The notes beneath the pieces are model-generated. The model saw only the letters and a list, made by a program, of their open reading frames with translations, did not search any database and was not told the DNA's origin. Positions 1 through 5,013 of a stretch of 5,013 nucleotides of DNA are shown in pieces. The position numbers were made by a program, and so were the translations under genes. Source of the stretch: an uncultured Desulfovibrio sp. (GTDB lineage: Bacteria; Desulfobacterota; Desulfovibrionia; Desulfovibrionales; Desulfovibrionaceae); the NCBI GenBank assembly GCA_947177085.1, contig CAMWTD010000169.1, positions 1-5,013 of the forward strand, written 5' to 3'. Position 1 is the stretch's first letter. Every line of letters begins with the position of its first letter.

Positions 1-606
1 CGCCTGCTTGAGGCCAACGGCCTCGAGGTGGCCTACAGCCGCCGCAAGGACATGTCCGTCTCCTTGAGCGAGCGCACGCGCAGGGCCAATGCCGAGCGGG
101 CGGACCTCTTCGTGTCCATCCATGTCAATGCGAGCGAAAACCCGCAGGTAAACGGCTTCGAGACCTACTACCTCGACCTTGCCAGCAACCCGCAGGCCGC
201 CCGGGTGGCCCCGCTGGAAAACGCGGGCAGCGACCGCCGCCTCAGCGACATGCAGTGTATGCTCGCGGACGTCATGCTCAACGCGCGCGTGGAGGAATCG
301 CGCCGGCTCGCCGCCGACATTCAGCGCCTCTCCCTCTTCCGGCTCAAGCGGCGGGAATATGAAGTGCGCAACAATGGCGTGAAGTCCGCGCCATTCCATG
401 TGCTTCTGGGCGCGCAAATGCCCGCTATCCTCGTGGAAGTGGGCTATTGCACCAATAGGGCCGAGGCGCGCAACCTCGGCAAGGCAGCCTACCGCCATGC
501 CCTCGCGGAAGGCCTCGCCGAAGGCATTCTCGCCTACAGGGACAGGCTTCTCCAACGCCGCACCGCAGATAATTCCTTGACTGGCACGGCATCTGATGCT
601 ATGTAG
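1..606 (+). CDS. N-acetylmuramoyl-L-alanine amidase (Amidase_3), 3' part
   Basis: The reading frame is open from the first base, so the start and N-terminal region lie outside the window; 201 codons and a TAG stop are present. Seen: a motif like VxxSRxxD (residues 10-17 of the fragment), then LSERTRRANAERADLFVSIH with His41, the usual zinc-ligand position of Amidase_3 enzymes, then GFETYYLD. Near the C-terminus are NNGVKSAPFHVLL and ILVEVGYCTN with Glu146, the position of the conserved catalytic glutamate. The family cleaves the amide bond between N-acetylmuramic acid and L-alanine in peptidoglycan, normally in the periplasm for cell separation. The stretch between the two motif blocks (about residues 60-115) is helix-like, as in AmiC-type enzymes. 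The first zinc-binding His and Glu, any signal peptide and any AMIN domain would lie upstream and cannot be judged. The family is confident; assignment to AmiA, AmiB or AmiC is not possible. Confidence 0.93.
   Translation, partial: RLLEANGLEVAYSRRKDMSVSLSERTRRANAERADLFVSIHVNASENPQVNGFETYYLDLASNPQAARVAPLENAGSDRRLSDMQCMLADVMLNARVEESRRLAADIQRLSLFRLKRREYEVRNNGVKSAPFHVLLGAQMPAILVEVGYCTNRAEARNLGKAAYRHALAEGLAEGILAYRDRLLQRRTADNSLTGTASDAM
577..605 (+). promoter_or_regulatory. Candidate sigma-70 promoter for skp
   Basis: TTGACT (577-582, 5 of 6 to the -35 consensus) is followed after exactly 17 bases by TATGTA (600-605, 3 of 6). TG at 597-598 gives an extended -10 arrangement (TGCTATGTA). The -10 overlaps the amidase stop codon. 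Transcription would begin near 612 and give a leader of about 130 bases before skp. The -35 and spacing are good and the -10 is weak. Not tested experimentally. Confidence 0.45.
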
Positions 607-656
607 CCGCCGTTTGCAGCCATGCGCGCCCAGCGTCGCACGCCAGCATTGGCTTG

Positions 657-676
657 CGCGCGTTGCGCGCGTTTTT
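657..676 (+). terminator. Terminator-like GC hairpin after the amidase gene
   Basis: CGCGCG (657-662) and CGCGCG (666-671) form a 6-bp all-GC stem with loop TTG, immediately followed by five T (672-676). It lies 51 bases past the amidase stop, so it could end that transcript. Because it also lies downstream of the candidate promoter at 577-605 and upstream of skp, it could instead be an attenuator. The stem is short for an intrinsic terminator. Confidence 0.45.
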
Positions 677-681
677 CGCGC

Positions 682-731
682 CGGATGATTCGGCATCCGC
701 CTGCGGGGCACTGCGCCCCGGGCCATTTTTT
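682..731 (+). promoter_or_regulatory. Paired leader hairpins upstream of skp
   Basis: CGGATG (682-687) pairs with CATCCG (694-699). CGGGGC (704-709) pairs with GCCCCG (715-720) around loop ACTGC. Six T follow at 726-731, directly before the skp ribosome binding site. The second hairpin is separated from the T run by five bases, so it is only terminator-like. The structures are visible by eye; their role in controlling skp is inference. Confidence 0.35.
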
Positions 732-737
732 AAGGAG
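732..737 (+). promoter_or_regulatory. Ribosome binding site fixing the skp start
   Basis: AAGGAG lies 7 bases before the ATG at 745. It decides for this start over an in-frame ATG at 622, which would place an Arg-rich, non-Skp stretch in front of the signal peptide. Confidence 0.85.
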
Positions 738-744
738 AACTTCC

Positions 745-1320
745 ATGCGCAAGAGTGTTCTGAGCTTCCTTGCCGCCTGCCTGCTCATGTCGGGGCCCGC
801 CCTCGCCGCGGACGCCTCTTCCGTCCCCCCCGCTAAGATTGGCGTGGTGGACATGCAGACGGTGGCCACGCAAAGCGACCCCGCCAAGGCCGCCAAGGAG
901 CAGATGGAAGCCAAGTACGGCAAGGAGCGGGCCAATTTGGAAAAACAGGGCGAGGCCCTCAAGAAGCAGGCCGAGGCCCTCAAGAATCCCAAGGCCAGCG
1001 AGGAGAAGAAGCTCGCCTTCATCCGCGCCAAGCAGGAAATGGACCAGAAGACCCGTAACTTCCTGCGCAAGGTGGAGCAGGACGAGGTCAAGCTGCGTCA
1101 GGACATGGTGACCCTCGTCTTCAGCGCCACCTATGAAGTGGCCCGCGCCAAGGGCTTCAACTTCGTGGTGGACGTGACGGCCGGCGGCGTGCTCTACGCC
1201 GACCAGTCCATGGACCTCACCCAAGATGTGCTCGCCGAGGTCAACAAGCTCTACAAGGAAAAGAAAAAACCGGAAAAGAGCGATAAGGCCGAAAAGACCG
1301 ACAAGAGCGGCAAGAAATAG
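745..1320 (+). CDS. skp: Skp/OmpH-family periplasmic chaperone
   Basis: Encodes 191 residues. Residues 1-21 form a clear Sec signal peptide: Arg-Lys near the start, a hydrophobic core, and an ALA cleavage site before ADASS. The mature part begins with KIGVVDMQTV, the typical first strand of OmpH proteins. It continues with a long charged, heptad-like helical region (about residues 50-125, rich in Lys, Glu, Ala, Gln), then FNFVVDVTAGGVLYAD, the returning strand of the trimer body. Known of the family: a trimeric, tentacled holdase that carries unfolded outer-membrane proteins through the periplasm to BamA. The protein is longer than E. coli Skp (161 residues), mainly through a Lys-rich tail, residues 172-191, of low complexity. 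The start is supported by a strong ribosome binding site. It lies 138 bases after the amidase gene and is closed by an intrinsic terminator, so much of its transcription may be monocistronic. Confidence 0.93.
   Translation: MRKSVLSFLAACLLMSGPALAADASSVPPAKIGVVDMQTVATQSDPAKAAKEQMEAKYGKERANLEKQGEALKKQAEALKNPKASEEKKLAFIRAKQEMDQKTRNFLRKVEQDEVKLRQDMVTLVFSATYEVARAKGFNFVVDVTAGGVLYADQSMDLTQDVLAEVNKLYKEKKKPEKSDKAEKTDKSGKK
951..986 (+). repeat. Two-copy 21-base tandem repeat inside skp
   Basis: A 15-base word (CGAGGCCCTCAAGAA) occurs at 951-965 and again at 972-986, a period of 21 bases or one heptad. It encodes EALKKQA followed by EALKNP in the helical arm. The identical codons suggest a recent small duplication or strong codon bias in a heptad repeat. 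Confidence 0.7.
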
Positions 1321-1330
1321 GTTCGGATGC

Positions 1331-1357
1331 AAAGCCTCCCGCATGGGAGGCTTTTTT
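1331..1357 (+). terminator. Intrinsic terminator of skp
   Basis: AAAGCCTCCC (1331-1340) pairs perfectly with GGGAGGCTTT (1345-1354) around the tetraloop GCAT. The T run covers 1352-1357. It starts 11 bases after the skp stop and 45 bases lie between it and the fabZ start. This is a textbook rho-independent terminator, so fabZ needs read-through or its own promoter. I see no good promoter in 1358-1401. Confidence 0.9.
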
Positions 1358-1390
1358 GTCAGTCACCCAGTCCCGGCCCTGCGCCGCCCC

Positions 1391-1394
1391 GGAG
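1391..1394 (+). promoter_or_regulatory. Ribosome binding site fixing the fabZ start
   Basis: GGAG lies 7 bases before the ATG at 1402. The in-frame ATG at 1327 lies before the terminator stem and would encode part of it, so it is unlikely. ATGs at 1426 and 1435 have no comparable site. Confidence 0.65.
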
Positions 1395-1401
1395 CACACC
1401 C

Positions 1402-1866
1402 ATGAGCCAGACTCCCTCCCCCGCCATGCAGACCATGGACATCCAGCGCATCCTGTCCCTCCTGCCGCACCGCTACCCCTTCCTCCTCGTGGACCGGGTG
1501 GTGGAATGCGTGCCCGGCTCGCATATCCGCGCCTACAAGAATGTCACCTTCAACGAGCCTTTTTTCCAGGGGCATTTTCCCGGCGTGCCCATCATGCCCG
1601 GGGTACTCATCCTCGAGGCCCTGGCCCAGGCTGGCGGCCTTCTCGCCGCCGCTGACATGGGCGATCTTGAAGGCAAGCTCTTCCTCTTCACGGGCCTTGA
1701 CGGCGTGAAGTTCCGGCGTCAGGTAGTGCCGGGCGACCGCCTTGACCTTGAGTGCGGCAACATGCGCATGAAGCTCCGGCTCTGCAAGATGGACGCGCGC
1801 GCCTATGTGGACGGCAAGCTGGCCTGCGAGGCGCAGATCACCGCGGCCATCGGAGACCGGCCCTGA
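1402..1866 (+). CDS. fabZ: 3-hydroxyacyl-[acyl-carrier-protein] dehydratase FabZ
   Basis: Encodes 154 residues, a normal FabZ length. Seen: IQRILSLLPHRYPFLLVDRV (residues 14-33), the standard N-terminal FabZ motif, then NEPFFQGHFPGVPIMPGVLI and LEALAQAGG. His58 in GHFP and Glu72 in LEALAQ are 14 residues apart, matching the His54/Glu68 catalytic pair of E. coli FabZ. KFRRQVVPGDRL follows in the usual place. The enzyme is a cytoplasmic hotdog-fold protein that dehydrates 3-hydroxyacyl-ACP in the elongation cycle of type II fatty acid synthesis. Its substrate pool, 3-hydroxyacyl-ACP, is shared with lipid A synthesis. In many Gram-negatives it sits between lpxD and lpxA; here it directly follows skp across a terminator, with neither lpx gene in view. 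The first 12 residues before MDIQ are poorly conserved, so a start at 1426 or 1435 remains possible. Confidence 0.96.
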   Translation: MSQTPSPAMQTMDIQRILSLLPHRYPFLLVDRVVECVPGSHIRAYKNVTFNEPFFQGHFPGVPIMPGVLILEALAQAGGLLAAADMGDLEGKLFLFTGLDGVKFRRQVVPGDRLDLECGNMRMKLRLCKMDARAYVDGKLACEAQITAAIGDRP

Positions 1867-1919
1867 CCGGGAGGCCCGAGAGGCCGCGCCGAAGTGCCGG
1901 GCGGCGCTCCAGCGGCCGT

Positions 1920-1943
1920 GAAGGGGGTTTGTCCCTTTCATTT
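1920..1943 (+). terminator. Weak hairpin after fabZ, possible terminator
   Basis: AAGGG (1921-1925) pairs with CCCTT (1933-1937), extendable by G-T wobbles on both sides, and is followed by the short T-rich stretch TTTCATTT. It lies 54 bases after the fabZ stop. The stem is weak and there is no real T tract, so its function is uncertain. The rest of the 147-base gap (1867-2013) shows no promoter that I would trust. Confidence 0.22.
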
Positions 1944-2002
1944 CCCGGGATTCTCCGGTACGGTTTCCGCAGAGAGATGTGCCGGGACGACAAATACTTG
2001 CC

Positions 2003-2008
2003 AAGGAG
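2003..2008 (+). promoter_or_regulatory. Ribosome binding site fixing the hydrolase start
   Basis: AAGGAG lies 5 bases before the ATG at 2014. It favours this start over an in-frame ATG at 1894, since the protein from 2014 begins exactly with the first beta strand of the family (PVLVIVDAQ). Confidence 0.8.
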
Positions 2009-2013
2009 CGGTC

Positions 2014-2541
2014 ATGCCAGTGCTCGTCATCGTGGATGCGCAAAAGGAATATGTGACCCAGGGACGCCCCTTCTATCTTGAGACCATCGGCCCCTCGCTC
2101 GAAAACCTGCAAAAACTCCTGGCCCATGCGCGGGCGCATGGCTGGAAGATCGCCCACATGCGCCACGAGCAAAATTCCATGTGCTTCGCCTACGGCAGCC
2201 CCTTTGCGGAATTCATCGACGGCTTCGGCCCGGGGGAAGGCGAGGAGAGCATGGTGAAGTCCAACTTTTCCTGCTTTTCCAGCCGCGAGTTCCAGGCCCT
2301 TGTGGACAAATACCGCCACGAGGAAATCATCCTCGCGGGCTACGGGACCAGCATGTGCTGCCTTTCCACCATGATCGACGCCCACCACCGCGGCTATGAC
2401 TTCACCTTCGTTTCCGACGCCACCTGCGCCAAGCGCACGGCCCGCTTTGACGAGCAGGACATGAAGGAGCATATCGTGGACATTGTGGGCGCTTTCGGCA
2501 ACCTCACCACCACCGAAGAGATACTTCAGCGCGATTCTTGA
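2014..2541 (+). CDS. Isochorismatase-family cysteine hydrolase, substrate unknown
   Basis: Encodes 175 residues, single domain, no signal peptide, so likely cytoplasmic. Seen: VLVIVDAQ with Asp8; MVKSNFSCF with Lys82; LAGYGTSMCCLST with Cys115, fitting the family pattern GxxTxxCxxxT. Asp8, Lys82 and Cys115 make up the expected catalytic triad. The C-terminal SDAT (134-137) and TTTEEIL motifs also match the fold. Known members hydrolyse isochorismate, N-carbamoyl amides, nicotinamide or related substrates. The metal-binding DxHxxxH-type motif of nicotinamidases is not seen, so pyrazinamidase/nicotinamidase is unlikely. There is no enterobactin or other siderophore gene nearby, and the fold name alone does not imply isochorismate. 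Odd: a second cysteine (Cys116) follows the nucleophile, where family members commonly have Val. It lies 147 bases after fabZ on the same strand and is followed by a bidirectional terminator. The family is confident; the reaction is unknown. Confidence 0.88.
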   Translation: MPVLVIVDAQKEYVTQGRPFYLETIGPSLENLQKLLAHARAHGWKIAHMRHEQNSMCFAYGSPFAEFIDGFGPGEGEESMVKSNFSCFSSREFQALVDKYRHEEIILAGYGTSMCCLSTMIDAHHRGYDFTFVSDATCAKRTARFDEQDMKEHIVDIVGAFGNLTTTEEILQRDS

Positions 2542-2614
2542 GCCCGGCGCGGCCTGCGCCCACCTGCCGCCGGTCGCGCATATGCCGCACCCGGCGTGGT
2601 CGTGAGTAAAAAGT

Positions 2615-2645
2615 GAAAGCCCGTCGGCATCCCTGACGGGCTTTC
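2615..2645. terminator. Bidirectional terminator between the hydrolase and acs
   Basis: GAAAGCCCGTC (2615-2625) pairs perfectly with GACGGGCTTTC (2635-2645) around a 9-base loop. Read leftward, the stem runs into a T-rich tail (ACTTTTTAC), which suits the end of acs. Read rightward, the T tail is weaker. It lies 73 bases past the hydrolase stop and 34 bases past the acs stop, where two converging genes would need it. Confidence 0.82.
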
Positions 2646-2679
2646 GCTCCTTGTGGCTCCAGGCCATTGCCGGCGGCCC

Positions 2680-4677
2680 TTATTTTTCGCGTTGCCCGGC
2701 CTCCAGGCGCAGCCAGGCGCGCTGGATATCCTCCAGCACTTCGGGCCGCGCGATGGTGGAGGTGTCGCCGAGGTTTTCCAGCTTTTCGCCCGAGGCGATT
2801 TTCCGCAAGAGGCGGCGCACGATCTTGCCCGAAAGCGTCTTTGGCATGTTCTCCACAAACTGGATGCGCTCCGGGCTCGCCAGCGCGCCGATATTTTTCC
2901 GCACCCAGTCGCGCAGCTCGTTGCGCAGTTCCTCAGTCCAGTCCACCTCGCCCCTGAGCGCCACATAGGCATAGATGGCTTCGCCCTTGATGCTGTGGGG
3001 TATGGGCACAACGGCCGCCTCGCCCACCGCCGCGTGGGCCGCCAAAACGGACTCGATCTCCACCGTGGAGATGCGATGCCCGGAGACATTGATGGTGTCA
3101 TCCATGCGGCCGAGGATCCAGTAATTGCCCTCCTCGTCCTTCCGCGCGCCGTCGCCGGAAAAATAGCTGCCCGGGAAGCGGTCAAAATAACTCTTGAACT
3201 TGTCCTCGTTCTGGAACACGCCGATGAACTGCCCGGGCCACGAGCGCGTAAAGACGAGGTTGCCGGCGTCCCCCGTGGCGCAGGGCGCGCCGTCTGAGGT
3301 GAGGATATCCGCCTCGATGCCGGGCAGGGGCTTGGTGACGGAGCCAGGCCTGAGGTGCGTGGCGTAGGGCAGCGGGGAGATCATGACGCCGCCGGTCTCG
3401 GTCTGCCACCAGGTGTCCACGATGGGCAGCTCGCCCTTGCCGATGTGGGTGTGATACCACATCCAGGCTTCGGGATTCATGGGCTCGCCCACGGAGCCCA
3501 GGATGCGCAGGGAAGAAAGATCATACTTGCTCACCCACTCCACCCCGTGCCGCATGAGGCTGCGCACCACCGTGGGCGCGGTGTAGAGGATGTTGATGCG
3601 GTATTTCTCCACCATGCGCCAGTAGCGGTCCGGCTTGGGCCAGGTGGGCGTTCCCTCGAACATGATGGTGGTGGCCCCGAGGCTCAGGGGCCCGTAGACG
3701 AGATAGGTATGGCCGGTGATCCAGCCGCAGTCGGCCGTACACCAGTAGACGTCCGTATCCTTGAGGTCAAAGACCCATTGCGTGGTGTGCGCGGCATAGG
3801 TGAGGTAGCCGCCGGTGGAATGGATGACGCCGGTGGGCCGCCCGGTGCTCCCGCTGGTGTGCAGGATGAAGAGCGGGTCCTGCGCGTCCATGGAGACGCA
3901 GGGAAAGTCCGCGTCCACCGTGAAATCCTCAAGGAAGTCCTGCCACCAGATGTCGCGCCCCCTAAGCATGCTCACGCTGTCATTGGTGCGGTTGACCACC
4001 ACCACCTTTTGTACGGTAGGGCAGTTGTTGAGGATCCTGTCAAGGTTGGCCTTGAGCGGCTTGGGCTGGCCCCCGCGCATCACCATGTCGGCCGTGATGA
4101 CCACCTTGGCCCCGGAATCATGGATGCGCCCCTGCACCGCGCCCTCGGCATAGCCCGTGAAGATGTTGGTATGCACGGCCCCGAGGCGCGCGCAGGCCAG
4201 CATGGCGATGACAAGCTCCGGGATCATGGGGAGATACAGGGCCACGCGGTCGCCCTTCCTGATGCCCAGCGCATCCAGCGCCGCGGCGACTCGGCAGACG
4301 TCGTTATAGAGCATCTGGTAGGTGTAGGCGCGCACCTCCATCTCGCGCTCGCCCTGCCAGATGAGCGCCGCCTTGTTGCGGTGGTCGGTAATGATGTGCC
4401 TGTCCACGCAGTTGTAGGCGGCGTTGAGGCGGCCGCCCTCAAACCAGGATACTTTCGGCACGGAAAAATCCGAGGCGTCGGTCACGTCCCAGGGCTTGAA
4501 CCAGTGCAGGAGGCTGCGGGCGCGCCTTGCCCAGAACTCCGCGGGGTTGGCCCGCGCCAGGCGGCACAGGTCCTCATATTCCTGCTCGCTCCGCACGCGC
4601 GCCACATCCCTGCCATGACGGGGCGGAAGAAAACTGCTGTTCTCATACAAGAGGTTCGCCGCTTTTTGCATCGACAT
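2680..4677 (-). CDS. acs: Acetyl-CoA synthetase (AMP-forming)
   Basis: Encodes 665 residues, close to the usual 650 or so for Acs. It activates acetate with ATP to acetyl-AMP and then forms acetyl-CoA, in the cytoplasm. Seen in order: an N-terminal Acs domain with FWARRA and LNAAYNCVDRHI; the phosphate loop TSGSTGRPTG (274-283); WCTADCGWITGHTYLVYGPL; LGSVGEPMNPEAW; VDTWWQTETGG (420-430), holding the Trp that limits the acyl pocket to acetate; SGDGA with Asp509; GRMDDTINVSGHR with Arg524 and Arg535; and PKTLSGKIVRR with Lys618, the adenylation lysine that Pat-type enzymes acetylate in other bacteria. These favour Acs over propionyl-CoA synthetase. Odd: the second lysine of the usual GKPKG is Thr282 and the first is Arg280. 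The start has GAGGT four bases upstream; an ATG two codons further in is an equal alternative. It is convergent with the hydrolase and has its own promoter region. Confidence 0.97.
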   Translation of the reverse strand: MSMQKAANLLYENSSFLPPRHGRDVARVRSEQEYEDLCRLARANPAEFWARRARSLLHWFKPWDVTDASDFSVPKVSWFEGGRLNAAYNCVDRHIITDHRNKAALIWQGEREMEVRAYTYQMLYNDVCRVAAALDALGIRKGDRVALYLPMIPELVIAMLACARLGAVHTNIFTGYAEGAVQGRIHDSGAKVVITADMVMRGGQPKPLKANLDRILNNCPTVQKVVVVNRTNDSVSMLRGRDIWWQDFLEDFTVDADFPCVSMDAQDPLFILHTSGSTGRPTGVIHSTGGYLTYAAHTTQWVFDLKDTDVYWCTADCGWITGHTYLVYGPLSLGATTIMFEGTPTWPKPDRYWRMVEKYRINILYTAPTVVRSLMRHGVEWVSKYDLSSLRILGSVGEPMNPEAWMWYHTHIGKGELPIVDTWWQTETGGVMISPLPYATHLRPGSVTKPLPGIEADILTSDGAPCATGDAGNLVFTRSWPGQFIGVFQNEDKFKSYFDRFPGSYFSGDGARKDEEGNYWILGRMDDTINVSGHRISTVEIESVLAAHAAVGEAAVVPIPHSIKGEAIYAYVALRGEVDWTEELRNELRDWVRKNIGALASPERIQFVENMPKTLSGKIVRRLLRKIASGEKLENLGDTSTIARPEVLEDIQRAWLRLEAGQREK

Positions 4678-4724
4678 AGATACCTCGGCACGTTGGTGGA
4701 ACAGTGGCGACGCGCGTGCGCCCT

Positions 4725-4757
4725 CGCGGCCATGCCCAGGGCTTCGTGCAGGCCGCG
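4725..4757 (-). other. Stable hairpin in the acs leader
   Basis: CGCGGCC and GGCCGCG (4725-4731 and 4751-4757) are perfect inverted repeats. With one bulged base, TGC/GCA extends the stem to 10 pairs, leaving a 12-base loop. No T tract follows on the acs strand, so it is not a terminator. It sits within the presumed 5' untranslated region, about 48 bases before the acs start. A role in message stability or folding is inference. Confidence 0.4.
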
Positions 4758-4781
4758 CAAAGAAACGCCTGTTTTGCTTGG

Positions 4782-4811
4782 AGAATAGGCGATGTGCAGC
4801 CTTGCGGTCAA
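4782..4811 (-). promoter_or_regulatory. Candidate sigma-70 promoter of acs
   Basis: On the minus strand, TTGACC (4806-4811, 5 of 6 to the -35 consensus) is followed by an 18-base spacer and TATTCT (4782-4787, 4 of 6 to the -10). Transcription would start near 4775, giving a leader of about 100 bases. It is the best promoter match in the 282-base gap upstream of acs. Confidence 0.6.
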
Positions 4812-4832
4812 GCCGCGACGACGATTTTGCGA

Positions 4833-4850
4833 ATGTGAATATTAAAACAA
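4833..4850 (-). promoter_or_regulatory. Candidate CRP/FNR- or Rex-like operator upstream of acs
   Basis: The minus strand reads TTGTTTTAATATTCACAT. The outer bases fit the TTGT...ACA layout of CRP/FNR-family sites (TTGTGA-N6-TCACAA) and also resemble Rex sites (TTGTTAA-N4-TTCACAA). The right half is good and the left half partial, and true dyad symmetry is limited to the TGT/ACA core and the centre. It stands out as an AT-rich island, centred about 66 bases upstream of the presumed acs start point. Confidence 0.3.
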
Positions 4851-4904
4851 GAGCACAGGCAGCCGGAGCCGCCCGCCGGAGACAGGAAATGTGGAAAACG
4901 ACGC

Positions 4905-4933
4905 AAAAACGGCGCTGCCCGCGGGCAGCGCCG
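4905..4933 (-). terminator. Intrinsic terminator of the HU gene
   Basis: On the minus strand CGGCGCTGCC and GGCAGCGCCG (4924-4933 and 4910-4919) form a 10-bp stem around loop CGCG, directly followed by five T (4909-4905). It lies 26 bases past the HU stop codon and should shield the acs promoter from read-through. Confidence 0.88.
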
Positions 4934-4959
4934 CCTGAACCTTGGAAAAGACCGGGCCC

Positions 4960-5013
4960 CTACTTGATGGCGTCTTTCAGGCCCTTGCCCGGCGTGAACT
5001 TGGCGACCTTGCT
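4960..5013 (-). CDS. HU-family DNA-binding protein, C-terminal end
   Basis: Only the last 17 codons and a TAG stop are present; the gene continues beyond the window edge. The residues are SKVAKFTPGKGLKDAIK, which match the conserved C-terminal motif of HU/IHF-type proteins (xxVxxFxPGKxLKxxV/I, then a basic end). The family forms small basic dimers that bend and compact DNA. HU is more likely than IHF because the PGKxLKDAI/V ending is typical of HU, but the diagnostic beta arm lies outside. It is closed by a strong terminator and points the same way as acs, with separate transcription likely. Confidence 0.85.
   Translation of the reverse strand, partial: SKVAKFTPGKGLKDAIK

Noticed and set aside
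730..1344. Leu/His-rich open frame opposite skp
   Set aside because: Mirror of the Lys/Glu/Ala codons of skp; no start context or domain.
1985..2001. Possible sigma-54 promoter (GG...TTGC) before the hydrolase
   Set aside because: GG and GC are separated by 13 bases, not the required 10.
2014..2541. Nicotinamidase or EntB-type isochorismatase assignment
   Set aside because: The nicotinamidase metal-binding motif is not seen and no siderophore genes are nearby; only the family level is supported.
1363..2667. Long open frame (434 codons) on the - strand opposite fabZ and the hydrolase
   Set aside because: It spans two real genes and an intergenic gap on the other strand, including a terminator, with no family motif.
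3355..4788. Long open frame (477 codons) on the + strand opposite acs
   Set aside because: It is antisense to a well-conserved acs gene. Its His-, Gly- and Ala-rich translation has no recognisable motif and reflects GC-rich codon bias.
4889..5013. Small + strand open frame starting ATGTGG with GGAG upstream, open to the window end
   Set aside because: It runs through the HU terminator hairpin and is antisense to the HU gene; the translation shows no motif.
1..5013. CRISPR array, insertion sequence, tRNA, rRNA or phage elements
   Set aside because: No spaced repeats, transposase, terminal inverted repeats with target duplications, or RNA gene signatures were seen.

Overview
The window is GC-rich, gene-dense bacterial DNA. 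The Gram-negative gene content (Skp/OmpH periplasmic chaperone, FabZ, periplasmic-type amidase), the high GC and the style of the Acs and HU proteins fit a Desulfovibrio-like member of the Desulfobacterota. That placement is inference from gene style, not from a marker gene.

Layout. Bases 1-606 (+) are the C-terminal two thirds or so of an N-acetylmuramoyl-L-alanine amidase whose start lies before the window. Then come a structured 138-base leader, skp/ompH (745-1320, +), a strong intrinsic terminator (1331-1357), fabZ (1402-1866, +), a 147-base gap, and an isochorismatase-family cysteine hydrolase (2014-2541, +). A bidirectional terminator (2615-2645) separates this rightward block from the leftward acs gene (2680-4677, -). 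Upstream of acs is a 282-base intergenic region holding its leader, a good sigma-70-type promoter and an AT-rich candidate operator. It also holds the terminator of the next leftward gene, whose last 17 codons (4960-5013, -) read as an HU-family DNA-binding protein.

Function. The left half is cell-envelope work: peptidoglycan hydrolysis (amidase), outer-membrane protein chaperoning (Skp) and 3-hydroxyacyl-ACP dehydration (FabZ) for fatty acid supply. skp and fabZ are often neighbours in the bamA-skp-lpxD-fabZ-lpxA cluster, but here no lpxD lies between them and no lpxA follows fabZ. The right half is acetate activation to acetyl-CoA (Acs) with its own regulated-looking upstream region, next to an HU gene. 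The isochorismatase-like enzyme has an intact Asp-Lys-Cys triad but no substrate can be assigned.

I found no undescribed multi-gene system. The points most worth a second look are the skp leader, where a promoter is followed by terminator-like hairpins, the acs upstream region, and a substituted lysine in the Acs phosphate-binding loop.
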